A stretch of DNA of 64,000 nt from JALYUA01 sp038239305 (GCA_038239305.1 JBBSEW010000001.1:66463-130462), one strand, 5' to 3'; shown: positions 46,086 through 55,235, counted from the first letter of the stretch. Notes: generated by a model not told the origin, from the sequence alone. Numbers and translations: made by a program.

Positions 46086-47449
46086 AGACGATCGTCGTCG
46101 GCGCCGGCATTGCCGGGCTCGCCGCCGCGCGCGCCCTTGCCGACGCGGGCGATGAGGTTCGCGTCCTGGAGGCGGCGGACCGGGTCGGCGGCGTCATGCG
46201 ATCGGTCTCGTGCGAGGGATTTCTCCTCGAGCACGGGCCGAATACGATCCGGCCGACGGCCGAGCTCGTGCAGCTCGCGCGCCGGCTCGGCCTCGACAAG
46301 GAGCTGCTGGTCTCGGACCCGCGATTGCCGAGGTATGTGTCCTGGAACGGAGCTCTTCACGCGCTTCCGTCCTCGGCAAGCGCATTCCTCTCAACGCGCC
46401 TCCTCACCGCGCGAGGCAAGCTCCGGCTCCTCGCGGAACCCTTCGTCCGGGGCCGCCGCCGGCCGGACCGCGCTGATGAACCAGAAGAAGACGAGTCCGT
46501 CCAGGACTTCGTGACGCGGCGCCTCGGAGCACAGGTCGCCGATCACTTCGTGGCGCCCTTTGTTTCCGGAGTCTTCGCCGGAGATCCGCGCCAGCTCTCC
46601 GCAGAGTGCGCCTTCCCCTCCCTCGTGCGCGGCGAACGGGATCACGGCAGCCTCGCCCGCTGGGCCATCCGTGGACGCCCCCCTCGCGCGAAGTCTTCCG
46701 GGCTGCGCGGCCTCATGTCATTCCGAAATGGGATCGAGACGCTTCCTCTCGCCCTCGCCGGCTCGCTCGGCGCGCGCATCGAGACGGGAGCCGCCGTCCG
46801 TGCTGTTCAGCCGGGCAAAACCGGATGGAGCGTGGAGACGGCTTCCGCCGTGTACGAGGGCGACCGGGTGTTCCTCGCCTGCCCGGCGGCCGGGGCCGCC
46901 GCGCTCGTGCGAGGATTTGCCCCCGAGGCCGCGAGCGCTCTGGACGCGATACTGCACCCCCCCCTCGCGATCCTGTATCTCGCGTGGCGCAGGACCGCTC
47001 GGGCCACCCCGCCTCGCGGGTTCGGACATCTCGCCGTGCGCGCCCCGGGCCGCCGCATCCTCGGCGCGGTGTGGAGCTCCAGCCTCTTTCCGGGACGGGC
47101 ACCCGAGGGATGGATCCTTCTGACCGCGTTTGCCGGGGGGGCTCTCGACCCTGCGGCGGCGGGTCTTCCCGACGCGGATCTCGCGCGCTGCGCCACGGAG
47201 GAGATCGCGCCGCTGCTCGGTGCCACCGAACCGCCGCGCCTGCTTTCCGTCGTGCGCTGGCCGCGGGCGATTCCCCAGTACGATCGGGGCCACGCGTCCC
47301 GCATCGCGGCTCTGGCCCGGGCCGAGGTTCGCTTGCCCGGCCTTCGGTTCCTGGGCGCCTACCGCGGCGGCATTTCCGTTGGAGACGTCCTGCGCAACGC
47401 CATCCGCGCTGCGGGACCCGCCGCTCCCGAAACGAAGGCTGGTCTATGA
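46082..47449 (+). CDS. hemG: Protoporphyrinogen oxidase (HemY/PPOX type)
   Basis: FAD enzyme that oxidises protoporphyrinogen (or coproporphyrinogen) with oxygen. The 455 residues begin with the dinucleotide fold IVVGAGIAGLAAARALADAG. They contain EHGPNTIRP, PFVSGVFAGDP and the C-terminal FAD motif FLGAYRGGISVGDVLRNA. With hemN and hemH next to it and no hemQ visible, the protoporphyrin route is likely. The ATG overlaps the hemH stop. Confidence 0.92.
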   Translation: MKTIVVGAGIAGLAAARALADAGDEVRVLEAADRVGGVMRSVSCEGFLLEHGPNTIRPTAELVQLARRLGLDKELLVSDPRLPRYVSWNGALHALPSSASAFLSTRLLTARGKLRLLAEPFVRGRRRPDRADEPEEDESVQDFVTRRLGAQVADHFVAPFVSGVFAGDPRQLSAECAFPSLVRGERDHGSLARWAIRGRPPRAKSSGLRGLMSFRNGIETLPLALAGSLGARIETGAAVRAVQPGKTGWSVETASAVYEGDRVFLACPAAGAAALVRGFAPEAASALDAILHPPLAILYLAWRRTARATPPRGFGHLAVRAPGRRILGAVWSSSLFPGRAPEGWILLTAFAGGALDPAAAGLPDADLARCATEEIAPLLGATEPPRLLSVVRWPRAIPQYDRGHASRIAALARAEVRLPGLRFLGAYRGGISVGDVLRNAIRAAGPAAPETKAGL

Positions 47450-47462
47450 TCCCCGCCACGCG

Positions 47463-48491
47463 ATGGCTATCGGGATCCGAACCGAGCATCTGAGGAAGGT
47501 CTTCTCGACGCCGCCGCCCTCCGCCGCCCCCGGCCGCGGAATCGTCGGGGGACCGATGACGGGCCGAAACGTCCGCGGCAAGAGTCAGCGGATCGAAATC
47601 GTGGCGCTGGACGACCTGACTCTCGAAGTCGAACCGGGCGAGATCTTCGGTCTCCTCGGGCCAAACGGCGCGGGCAAGTCGACCACCCTGGGCGTCCTGA
47701 CGACGCGAATCCGTCCGACGGCAGGCCGCGCGTGGATCGGCGGGGACGAGGTCTGGACCAGCCGCGTCGCCGTGAAGAGGCGTATCGGAGTCGTCCCCCA
47801 GCGCCCCAATCTCGATTTCTCCCTGACCGCCCGCGAGATTCTGCTCTTCCACGGCGCCTATTTTGGTATCGCGAACCCCGAGCGGGGAGCTCGCGCCCGG
47901 AAGCTCCTCGAGACCTTTCAGCTGACGGACCGCGCGGACCAGCTCGTCGTGGGATTCTCCGGCGGAATGATGCAGCGGCTATCGATCGCGCGGGCGATGA
48001 TGCACGAGCCGGAGGTGCTGTTCCTGGACGAGCCGTCGGCCGGCCTCGATCCCCAGACCCGCCTGCTGCTGTGGGAGATCGTGCGCTCCTACAACGCCCG
48101 CGGGAACACGATCGTCGTCACGACACACAACATGGAAGAGGCCGACGATCTCTGCCGGCGCGTCGCGATCGTCGATCACGGGCGCTCGATCGCACTCGGA
48201 ACGCCGGCCGACCTCAAGGCGACGATCCCCGGCGGCTACGTCATCCGCATCCAGCTCTCGCCCCGGACTCCCGAGCTTCTCGCGGCCTTCGCCGCGGAAA
48301 CCGGCGTTCAGCAGGCTCTCGCCAACGGGCCCAACGGCGTGGACGTCTACGCCGACCGCGGCGGCCCGCTCGTTCCCGAGCTGCTCCAGCTCGCCGTGCG
48401 GTCCGGCGCGCGTGTCACCGACGTGCACGTCTCCGAGCCGTCGCTCGAGAATTTCTTCCTCCACCACACCGGACGGAGCCTGAGAGATTGA
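47463..48491 (+). CDS. ABC-2 exporter ATP-binding protein
   Basis: A 342-residue NatA/DrrA-type ATPase. Walker A is GLLGPNGAGKSTT, the Q loop VVPQRPNLDF, signature FSGGMMQRLSIAR, Walker B VLFLDEPSAGLD, H-loop THNMEEADDL. An extra stretch of about 30 residues rich in Pro and Gly follows the first strand (residues 17-45). The C-terminal 90 residues form the extra domain seen in this subfamily. It starts 13 bp after hemG, so it is likely in the heme transcript; substrate unknown. Confidence 0.9.
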   Translation: MAIGIRTEHLRKVFSTPPPSAAPGRGIVGGPMTGRNVRGKSQRIEIVALDDLTLEVEPGEIFGLLGPNGAGKSTTLGVLTTRIRPTAGRAWIGGDEVWTSRVAVKRRIGVVPQRPNLDFSLTAREILLFHGAYFGIANPERGARARKLLETFQLTDRADQLVVGFSGGMMQRLSIARAMMHEPEVLFLDEPSAGLDPQTRLLLWEIVRSYNARGNTIVVTTHNMEEADDLCRRVAIVDHGRSIALGTPADLKATIPGGYVIRIQLSPRTPELLAAFAAETGVQQALANGPNGVDVYADRGGPLVPELLQLAVRSGARVTDVHVSEPSLENFFLHHTGRSLRD

Positions 48492-49255
48492 GAAAGACAT
48501 TCTTCGCGCTCTTCGCTCGCGACGTGCACGTGGCGCGGCGCAACTTCGTGCCGCTGATCCTGCAGACGCTCCTGCAGCCGATGCTGCTCGTGTTCGTATT
48601 CGGGCGGGTCCTGACCACGAGCGGGTTCATGCCGATGCAATACAAGAGCCTGCTCCTGCCCGGGATCATCGCGCTCTCGATGGTGCTGTCCGGAATTCAG
48701 GCGGTCGCCATGCCCGTCATCTCGGAGTTTCAGTTCACGCGGGAGATCGAAGACCGCCTCCTGGCTCCCATCGAGATCGAATGGGTCGCGGTCGAGAAGA
48801 TCTTCGCCGGCATGATCCAGGCCCTGATTGCCGGCCTGGTCGTCCTTCCCCTCGCGTGGCTCGTGATGGGTCGCGGCGTGGACCTCTCGATGCCGCATCC
48901 CTTCCTCTTCGCTCTGCTCTGCCTTCTGGTCGCCCTGCTCTCCTCTTCGATCGGCCTCACGCTCGGCTGTTCCGTGGGGCAGACGCAGATCGGCCTGATG
49001 TTCAGTCTCGTCCTCGCGCCGATGATTTTCTTCGGGTGCACTTACTACCCCTGGAGCGCGCTCGCGAAGTTCCCGATCCTGAAATACGCGGTCCTCGCCA
49101 ACCCGATGGTCTACGCGAGCGAAGGCCTGAGAGGCGCGCTCGTGCCGCAATTCCCGCACCTCCCGTCAGCCGTGGCGGCCGGGGGTCTCATCCTGTTCGA
49201 CATCCTGTTCGTTTCCCTGGGCATCCGCCAGTTCCAGCGCAAAGCCGTCCACTGA
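48488..49255 (+). CDS. ABC-2 type permease
   Basis: A 255-residue membrane protein with six predicted helices, the partner of the preceding ATPase. An N-terminal cytoplasmic helix is followed by LILQTLLQPMLLVFVFGRVL, a reentrant-type SMVLSGIQAVAMPVISEFQFT with the EDRLLAPI motif, and the late APMIFFGCTYYPW. This is the DrrB-like ABC-2 pattern. The TTG at 48488 overlaps the ATPase stop (TTGA). Confidence 0.9.
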   Translation: MRKTFFALFARDVHVARRNFVPLILQTLLQPMLLVFVFGRVLTTSGFMPMQYKSLLLPGIIALSMVLSGIQAVAMPVISEFQFTREIEDRLLAPIEIEWVAVEKIFAGMIQALIAGLVVLPLAWLVMGRGVDLSMPHPFLFALLCLLVALLSSSIGLTLGCSVGQTQIGLMFSLVLAPMIFFGCTYYPWSALAKFPILKYAVLANPMVYASEGLRGALVPQFPHLPSAVAAGGLILFDILFVSLGIRQFQRKAVH

Positions 49256-49305
49256 TATTCCTGTGGGCCCAGCCCGGGAACGCGGTCATCGGAAGATCGC
49301 CGGAC

Positions 49306-49336
49306 CTTCCCCCTCTCCCGGCGGGAGAGGGTCGGG
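49306..49336. repeat. REP-like palindromic intergenic repeat, copy 3
   Basis: Arms CCCTCTCCC (49311-49319) and GGGAGAGGG (49323-49331) preceded by CCTTCC. Nearly identical to the copy at 1086. GAGATCGC-type microrepeats follow at 49390-49455, as near 1200. Confidence 0.65.
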
Positions 49337-49493
49337 GCGCCCGACCCCGATTCGCCGATCACCCGATTCGACCAGTCGAGTGCTCCCGCGATCCCCGATA
49401 TTCGATAGTTCGATTGATCGCGAGATCATGAGATCGCGAGATCGCGAGATTCGAACTCCCTGGCCATCACTCTTCCCTCAGGACCCCCCTTCC

Positions 49494-50048
49494 CTATTTG
49501 CCCGACGGCTCCTTCATCTCGTCGTGGTGCTTTTCGGACTGCTCTCCGGCCGCCCTCAGTTCTTTCTGTTCTTCATTGGTGAGCTCGGGGAGGTGCCGCA
49601 GGAAGGCGACGATCTTCCAGATCTCCTCCGGCTTGTGGGTCGGGGAGAAGGCCGGCATTCCGGTGGCTCGGATTCCGTTCGAGACGATCCAGTAGAGCTC
49701 ACCGTCGGGTCGCCCCTGGATGCGAGGCAGGGTCAGGTCCGGCGCGGGAGGATTGAGGCCCTGGCCGATCTCCCCGGCATCGACACCCGTCGCTCCATGG
49801 CACACGACGCAGTTCTCGCGGAAGTGCGCGAGCCCCGCCTTCCACGTGGCGGCGGTAGGAGGGAGCGGGTTGTGGCTGGCGGAGGCGCGGCGCGCGATCG
49901 ACCGGTTCAATGCCCACGAAGCTACCCGTGTCTCCATCCGGGAAGGAGCCTCGGTCGCGGCGACGTTGTAGCCGCCCACGGCCAGATAGGCCGCGATGAT
50001 GAGTCCGACCAGAAAGAACCCCATCATGATGCCGGAAAAGAATCTCAT
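49494..50048 (-). CDS. Membrane-anchored c-type cytochrome
   Basis: A 184-residue protein with one N-terminal membrane helix (MRFFSGIMMGFFLVGLIIAA) and one heme c site, CVVCH, in ENCVVCHGATGVD. The probable distal ligand Met is in RATGMPAFSPTH. The C-terminal helix EIWKIVAFLRHLPEL is standard for cytochrome c6-like domains. It faces the periplasm as an electron carrier. The C-terminus is polar. It is 19 bp after the metal transporter gene on the same strand. Confidence 0.9.
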   Translation of the reverse strand: MRFFSGIMMGFFLVGLIIAAYLAVGGYNVAATEAPSRMETRVASWALNRSIARRASASHNPLPPTAATWKAGLAHFRENCVVCHGATGVDAGEIGQGLNPPAPDLTLPRIQGRPDGELYWIVSNGIRATGMPAFSPTHKPEEIWKIVAFLRHLPELTNEEQKELRAAGEQSEKHHDEMKEPSGK

Positions 50049-50067
50049 CGCCTCTCCTCCTTAGCCT

Positions 50068-51006
50068 TCACGCGTGCCCGCGATTCGACGCGTGGCATGT
50101 CATCTCGCTCCCCCACTCGACCTGAATCGTTGCATGATCAACGCCCGCCGCCTCCTGAAGCAGAAGCTGGACCGCGGCCAGAACGTCGGCGCGGGCCGTG
50201 TCGGCCGATGCACGAATGTGGACGCTGGCGGAATGGACGCCGGACGTCAGAGTCCAGAAGTGCAGATCATGGAGGGCCTCCACGCCCGGCACGCGGAGAA
50301 TCCGGTCGCGCACGGCGGCCACGTCGATGTCTCCGGGCGCGCCCTCGAGCAGGATATGCGCCGACTGACGAAGAAGGGAGACGCCGCGCGGCAGGATGAA
50401 GAGCGCGACGCACGCGGAGACAGCGGGATCGATCCAGGTCCAGCCGGTCGCCGGGATGAGCAGGGCCGCGGCGAGAACCGCCGCGGACCCCAGCATGTCG
50501 CTGAAGACCTCCAGGTATGCCGCACGCATGTTGAGATTGTTGACGTGCGCATGGCCGTGAGACAGGAGCCGCATCGAAACGACGTTCGCCGCGACGGCGA
50601 GGACCGCGACGACGAGCATGATCCGCGGCTGCACCTCGACGGGAGACCGGAATCGCAGGACCGACTCGACGAGGATGCCCGCGGATAGAAGCAGCAGAAC
50701 CTGAGCGTTGACGAACGCGGCCAGGATCTCGGCTCGGTAGAGGCCGAATGTGTGCTTTCGGGTCGGCGCCCGGTCGGCGACCGACATCGCTGCGTAGGCG
50801 AGCGTCAGGGAGGCGAGGTCGGCGAAGAGGTGAGCCGCGTCGGCGAGGAGGGCGAGGCTGCCGGAAAAGACTCCGCCGCCGACCTCGAGGGCGAGGATTG
50901 CGACGGTGAGAAGAAGGGCCGACCGGAGACGCCGCCGGCGGTAGATCCGGGATTGGGCGTCTCCGGAAATCGACTCGGGCCCGGTTTCGTGCGAGGTGCC
51001 GGTCAT
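50068..51006 (-). CDS. Cation diffusion facilitator (zinc/cobalt-type) exporter
   Basis: A 312-residue CDF antiporter. Helix 2 has LLADAAHLFADLASL with the His-Asp metal pair, and helix 5 has YLEVFSDMLGSAAVL with the second pair. A short HGHAH segment between helices 4 and 5 is the usual His-rich loop. The C-terminal cytoplasmic domain has LHDLHFWTLTSGVHSASVHI. This layout is that of ZitB/CzcD. The ATG overlaps the stop of the molybdopterin oxidoreductase gene. Confidence 0.92.
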   Translation of the reverse strand: MTGTSHETGPESISGDAQSRIYRRRRLRSALLLTVAILALEVGGGVFSGSLALLADAAHLFADLASLTLAYAAMSVADRAPTRKHTFGLYRAEILAAFVNAQVLLLLSAGILVESVLRFRSPVEVQPRIMLVVAVLAVAANVVSMRLLSHGHAHVNNLNMRAAYLEVFSDMLGSAAVLAAALLIPATGWTWIDPAVSACVALFILPRGVSLLRQSAHILLEGAPGDIDVAAVRDRILRVPGVEALHDLHFWTLTSGVHSASVHIRASADTARADVLAAVQLLLQEAAGVDHATIQVEWGSEMTCHASNRGHA

Positions 51007-53045
51007 CCTTCGAGAAAGAGAGCCTCCACCTCCACCCGAGCGTCGTTGAAGCAGGCGCCTCCGCCGAGATCCGCGAGAGTGTCGGGGGCGAGCGCCGAGG
51101 CCGTCGAGACGCCGTACACGTTGTGGCTCCAGAGTCCCTTCGAAAGAACGACGACGCCGGGGCGGACGTCCTCGTGGACGCGCGCGAGGCAGAGGACCTC
51201 TCCCCCGCCGTTCCAGATTCGCACGCGTGCTCCGTCCCGGATCTGCCGTGGCGTCGCGTCGAGGGGGTGAATCTCGGCCGACGCCTTGTCCCGCGTCAGC
51301 TCTCCGAGCGTCGAGCTGATCGTGCGGTCGTTGGCTGGCGAGATCAGGGCGAGGGGAAATTGCCCGGTGCCCGGGTCTTCGCGGTAGGCGTAGAGCCCGC
51401 CCGGAGCCTCGGCATCGAGCTCGGGTGGAACGAGGTGCACCTTCCGATCCGCCGTCCGGGGGAACACGTCCACGAACTGCACGGGAGCGTCGCCGAATTC
51501 GGGCCGGGCCGCTTTGCCGGAGTCGAGGGTCGTGCGCAACGAGGGTTCGCGCGGATGGTCCCGGAGAATCTCGCGGGTCAGCTCCGCAGCCGACTCGGGG
51601 TCGCCGTCGCGGAACACCCCCGTGCGGCGGCAGAGCTCGGCGAAGACCGTGTGGTTCGGCCGGGATTCTCCGACCGGCGCAATCACCGGGAGGGCTTCCT
51701 GGAGCACGTATGCGCCGTAGCCGCGCGAGAGCTCATCCCGCTCGAGGAAGGTCGTGGCGGGAAGGACAACGTCCGCATACAGCGCCGTGTCCGTCATGAC
51801 CGGGTCGAACACGACGGTGAACAGATCCTCCCGCAGGAGACCCGCCCGGACCTTTTCCTGCGCCGGCAGGATCATCAGGGGATTGCAGTTGTAGACGAAG
51901 AGCAGACGGATCGGGCGCTCCTGCGCGAGGAGAGCCTCACCCGTGAGATTCATGTTGATCTCCCGCGAGGGACAGGGATCCGCGTGAGCGGCTTGCAGGG
52001 AGTCGAGCCCCCAGATCCCCGAGTTGGACAGCGTGTACCCGCCTCCACGCAAGCCGAACTTTCCTCCGACGGCGGGGAGCGCGAGGACGGCAGCGATTCC
52101 CGAGCCGCCGTTGCGATTGCGCTCGAGCCCCCATCCGCATCGGATCGCCGCGGGCGACGACTCGGCGTACCACCGGGCCAGGAGTTCGAGGTCCTCGGCG
52201 GGCACGCCGGAGACCGACGCGGCGCGGACGAACGTCCACGGCTCGGCGCGCCGGCGCAGCTCGTCGGCTCCCGTCGTGTGCCGGTCGAGGAACTCCTGGT
52301 CGGCGGCGCCCGATTCGAAGAGGAATCGGTGGATCGAAAGCGCGATCGGCAGATCAGTTCCGGGCCGCGGCGCGAGGTGAAGATCCGCCTGCGCGGCGAG
52401 GCGCGTGCGCCGGGGATCGACGACGACGAGCCGGCCTCCCGCTCGCCGCGATTCCTGGAGGTACGGCACGAGATGGATGCCGGTCGCCGGCGGGTTCGCC
52501 CCCCACACGATCGTGAGCCGGGCGCTGGCGTAGTCCGGAAAGGCGATTCCCGCCATCTTTCCGTAGAGGCCCATGGCGGCCCGGCTCGCCGGAGCCGAAC
52601 AGACGGTCCGGGCGAGGCGGGAAGCACCGAGCCGCGAAAACAGGCGGGCATCGGTCGTGTCCTGCGAAAGCAGCCCGTTCGACCCTCCGTACGACAGCGG
52701 CAGGATCGATTCGCCTTCGCCACGCGCCGAGAGATCGGAAAGGCGATCGGCGATCGCCGTCAGAGCCTCGTCCCAGGAAACCGGTCGGAAGCGCCCGTCT
52801 CCCTTCGGTCCGACTCGCATCCGGGGGACCCGCACGCGCGACGGCCCGTGCACGTGCTCGGGCAGCCGACGCACTTTCGCGCAGATGTAGCCCCCGGTCA
52901 GGGGGTTCGTCCGGCTCCCTCCGACGGAAACGACCTGGCCGTTCTCGATACCGACTTCCAGACTGCAGGCGTCCGGGCAGTCGAGGGGACAGGCGCTCGA
53001 GGCGAGGACCGGGGGGGACGGCGAGGGGTCGGCGGCGGCTTCCAT
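51003..53045 (-). CDS. Molybdopterin oxidoreductase (DMSO reductase family)
   Basis: A 680-residue cytoplasmic protein without a twin-arginine signal. The N-terminus has a [4Fe-4S] site (ACPLDCPDACSLEV ... GGYICAKV), then GRFRPVSWDEALTAIADRL. VWGANPPATGIHLVPYL holds the molybdopterin guanine dinucleotide contact. The C-terminal domain starts PLALISPANDRTISS. Substrate cannot be read; the position of the metal ligand (about residue 150, CSAPASRA) suggests a Ser/Cys environment typical of uncharacterised members. It is the first gene of a run with the CDF and cytochrome genes. Confidence 0.88.
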   Translation of the reverse strand: MEAAADPSPSPPVLASSACPLDCPDACSLEVGIENGQVVSVGGSRTNPLTGGYICAKVRRLPEHVHGPSRVRVPRMRVGPKGDGRFRPVSWDEALTAIADRLSDLSARGEGESILPLSYGGSNGLLSQDTTDARLFSRLGASRLARTVCSAPASRAAMGLYGKMAGIAFPDYASARLTIVWGANPPATGIHLVPYLQESRRAGGRLVVVDPRRTRLAAQADLHLAPRPGTDLPIALSIHRFLFESGAADQEFLDRHTTGADELRRRAEPWTFVRAASVSGVPAEDLELLARWYAESSPAAIRCGWGLERNRNGGSGIAAVLALPAVGGKFGLRGGGYTLSNSGIWGLDSLQAAHADPCPSREINMNLTGEALLAQERPIRLLFVYNCNPLMILPAQEKVRAGLLREDLFTVVFDPVMTDTALYADVVLPATTFLERDELSRGYGAYVLQEALPVIAPVGESRPNHTVFAELCRRTGVFRDGDPESAAELTREILRDHPREPSLRTTLDSGKAARPEFGDAPVQFVDVFPRTADRKVHLVPPELDAEAPGGLYAYREDPGTGQFPLALISPANDRTISSTLGELTRDKASAEIHPLDATPRQIRDGARVRIWNGGGEVLCLARVHEDVRPGVVVLSKGLWSHNVYGVSTASALAPDTLADLGGGACFNDARVEVEALFLEG

Positions 53046-53287
53046 TCCTCGATTCTACGGCTCGCCGGGGTTCGCCCGGCATTCCGTCTCCCGGGCCCGG
53101 GCTGCGCCGGGGTGCCTTCCCGCCATTTCGGGGTCGCCGTCCGACGCCCCCGTCTTTCGGGCCCTTTCTGGACAGATTCCCGGCCGAAAGATTTCTCATG
53201 CTCATTCATGATCGGTTCACACCCGTCTCTTTACACTCCACGACGAATTAAGGCCGGCGCAATGTGCGTCGTCCATAGGAGACGAAA

Positions 53288-53566
53288 ATGAACAAGACCA
53301 TCGCCCGCATCCTCTCGATCGGTATCGCTGTTGCTCTTCCGACGGGTCTCATCGCGCAGACGACCACGACGACGACCAAGTCCACGGACAAGCCGGCCGC
53401 GACGGCCCCTGCCCAGACCGAGTCGAAGTCCTCCTCGACGTCTTCCACGATGACCAACGACGGCACCACGAAGACCACCAAGAAGAAGACCTCCAAGAAG
53501 AAGCACACCGCGAAGAAGTCGACGGACACCACGAAGAGCGAGACCAAGACCGAGACCAAGCAGTAA
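53288..53566 (+). CDS. Secreted Thr/Lys-rich low-complexity protein
   Basis: A 92-residue protein: signal peptide (MNKTIARILSIGIAVALPTG ... cleavage near LIAQ), then only a low-complexity tail of Thr, Ser, Lys and Ala (TTTTTTKSTDKPAATAPAQ, later KKKTSKKKHTAKKSTD). It is strongly basic and probably disordered. The AGGAGA site lies just before the ATG. It may be a cell-envelope or nucleoid-like basic protein; no family is recognised. A strong terminator follows. Confidence 0.7.
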   Translation: MNKTIARILSIGIAVALPTGLIAQTTTTTTKSTDKPAATAPAQTESKSSSTSSTMTNDGTTKTTKKKTSKKKHTAKKSTDTTKSETKTETKQ

Positions 53567-53587
53567 CTTTTTCTCGATCCGTTTCGG

Positions 53588-53621
53588 AAAGCGCGCCAGC
53601 GAAAGCCGGCGCGCTTTTTTT
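53588..53621 (+). terminator. Strong rho-independent terminator
   Basis: Stem GCGCGCC-A-GC / GC-C-GGCGCGC (53591-53614) with a GAAA loop, flanked by AAA and a run of seven T residues. It separates the small basic protein gene from the convergent propeller gene. Confidence 0.92.
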
Positions 53622-53662
53622 GTTCTGTCGCTGGCCGTTTCCCGTCCCGCCTCATACCGAAA

Positions 53663-54985
53663 TCAGGGACACGTGTTGAACGCCGCCGTGTCCTGGATCG
53701 GGAGAAAGGCCACACCCGCGTCGTTGGTGTAGATGCGAACGGCGTGCGTGCTGGTGTCGGTCACGGTGGTCGTGACCTCGACGTCTGTCAGGCCCCCCGC
53801 GAACACCCAGTACTTTCCGTTCGGCAGGCCGCAGCCGTTGATCACCTTCACGACGAGCTCGAGATTGCTGGCCGCGAAGAACCAGAAATAACCTGTGTCC
53901 GACGAGATCGGGACGGCGTGGCCGATGCCGCTGGTTCCCTGCGCCGGAACCCGCCATCCCGTCTGAACCTTGAAGCGGCCGGCGTTCAGGCAGAGAGTGG
54001 TCGCATCGACGACGCAGGGGCCGCCGATGTTGATGCGGCCGATCTGGTTCGCGCCGTTCTCGGTGAACCAGATGTTTCCGTCCTGGCCGGTGGCGATACC
54101 CGACGGCGACGAGTTCGCGGTGGGGATCAGGTACTCCGACACGATGCCGGTGGGCGAAATACGCCCCAGCTTGCCCGACGCGGCTTCGGTGAACCAGACG
54201 GCCCCGTCCGGGCCCGCCGTGATCCCCGTCGGACGCGATGCTGCGGTCGGGAGCGGAAACTCGGAAAAAGCGCCTCCCGTCGTGACTCGTCCGATTCGAC
54301 CCGCGAGGCTCTCCGTGAACCAGAGATTGCCATCGGGTCCGCTCGTGATCCCGAGGGGAGCGGTGTTGAAGCCGGGAACGACGAACTCGCTGACGACGCC
54401 GGACGGCGTAATCCGGCCGATCCGGCCTAGGGTCTCGGTGAACCAGAGATTTCCGTCGGAGCCGGCGGCGATGCCCCCGAGTCCTGGCGTCGACGAGAGC
54501 ACCGGATAGGTGGTGATCGTCCCGTCGGTGCGGATCGCGCCGATTCGCCCGGAGGCATCCGTGAACCAGAGCCGGCCGTCGGGCCCCGCGGCCATTCCCT
54601 GGGGAGAGACGAGGGGCGGACCGGACGAGACCGCGTCGTATTCGAGGGCAAATCCCGTGGTGGACATACGGCCGATCTTTCCGACGCTCGATTCCGTGAA
54701 CCAGAGCTCCGAGTCCGTCCCCGTCGCGATCGCGCTGGGGCCGGAGGAAGACGTCGCCGCCGCGTAGTCGATGACCAGGCCGCCCGTAGAGACACGGCCG
54801 ATCCGGCCCGACCGGTTCTCGGTGAACCAGAGCGCCCCGTCGGGCCCGCGGACGATCCCTTCGGGCCCGGAGTCGGCGGTGGGAATGGCGAACTCGGTGA
54901 ACGTCTGCGCGGGAGCGACGCGGGAGAGGAGGGCGAGGGTGGCGATGGTAAGGGCGCTGGCGAGGCGGAGCGGGGTAAGGCGCAT
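53663..54985 (-). CDS. Secreted Vgb-like beta-propeller protein with Cys-containing C-terminal domain
   Basis: A 440-residue exported protein: signal peptide (RLTPLRLASALTIATLAL ... APAQ), then seven blades of about 42 residues with the repeating GPDGxLWFTExxxGxIGRxxxxG, as in virginiamycin B lyase. The lyase catalytic His/Glu residues are not evident, so the fold is Vgb-like without assigned activity. The last 110 residues begin CVVDATTLCLNAGRFKVQTG, then SDTGYFWFFAASNLELVVKV and NGKYWVFAGGLTDVEVTTTV. I recall this same C-terminal domain in many Acidobacteriota secreted proteins. The ATG at 54985 has AGAGG upstream. Confidence 0.82.
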   Translation of the reverse strand: MRLTPLRLASALTIATLALLSRVAPAQTFTEFAIPTADSGPEGIVRGPDGALWFTENRSGRIGRVSTGGLVIDYAAATSSSGPSAIATGTDSELWFTESSVGKIGRMSTTGFALEYDAVSSGPPLVSPQGMAAGPDGRLWFTDASGRIGAIRTDGTITTYPVLSSTPGLGGIAAGSDGNLWFTETLGRIGRITPSGVVSEFVVPGFNTAPLGITSGPDGNLWFTESLAGRIGRVTTGGAFSEFPLPTAASRPTGITAGPDGAVWFTEAASGKLGRISPTGIVSEYLIPTANSSPSGIATGQDGNIWFTENGANQIGRINIGGPCVVDATTLCLNAGRFKVQTGWRVPAQGTSGIGHAVPISSDTGYFWFFAASNLELVVKVINGCGLPNGKYWVFAGGLTDVEVTTTVTDTSTHAVRIYTNDAGVAFLPIQDTAAFNTCP

Positions 54986-55103
54986 GGGGACCTCTCGGGT
55001 TAGAGTCCCATTGTTCAGCATCTCCCTTCCCGGTAGAAGTCGTGTCCCGGGTCGGTCTTCCCGGAGTGCGCTCGAAACACCGAGGAAGGCTCGCCCGTCT
55101 CTC

Positions 55104-55154
55104 CGCGTGTTATGTTTCTCGACCCCTCAGCGGCCCCATCGTCTAGGGGTTAGG
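55104..55154 (+). repeat. 51-bp direct repeat, left copy (5' part of tRNA-Glu and its upstream)
   Basis: Matches 55268-55318 over 51 bp with one mismatch. It contains the TTATGTTT upstream box and the first 23 bases of tRNA-Glu. Confidence 0.9.
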
Positions 55155-55211
55155 GCCCGACTCGTCGCGGCTGCTCCTCGCCCGGGCCCGGACACGGCTG
55201 GCTCCTTTCAG
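55132..55211 (+). pseudogene. Broken tRNA-Glu copy
   Basis: Bases 55132-55154 equal tRNA-Glu positions 1-23. Then 35 unrelated bases interrupt, after which GGACACGGCT and CTTTCA-like pieces (about 55190-55210) recall the anticodon arm. The T arm and acceptor 3' side are absent, and a 10-bp GC-rich hairpin (55212-55235) follows. It cannot fold as a tRNA. Confidence 0.6.
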
Positions 55212-55235
55212 CGGGGGGCACGTGTGTGCCCCCCG
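55212..55235. repeat. Perfect 10-bp hairpin
   Basis: CGGGGGGCAC (55212-55221), GTGT loop, GTGCCCCCCG (55226-55235). It sits between the broken and intact tRNA-Glu copies and lacks a T-run. Confidence 0.8.

Noticed and set aside
55212..55235. Terminator after the broken tRNA-Glu
   Set aside because: The hairpin is strong but has no T-run, so it is listed as a repeat rather than a terminator.
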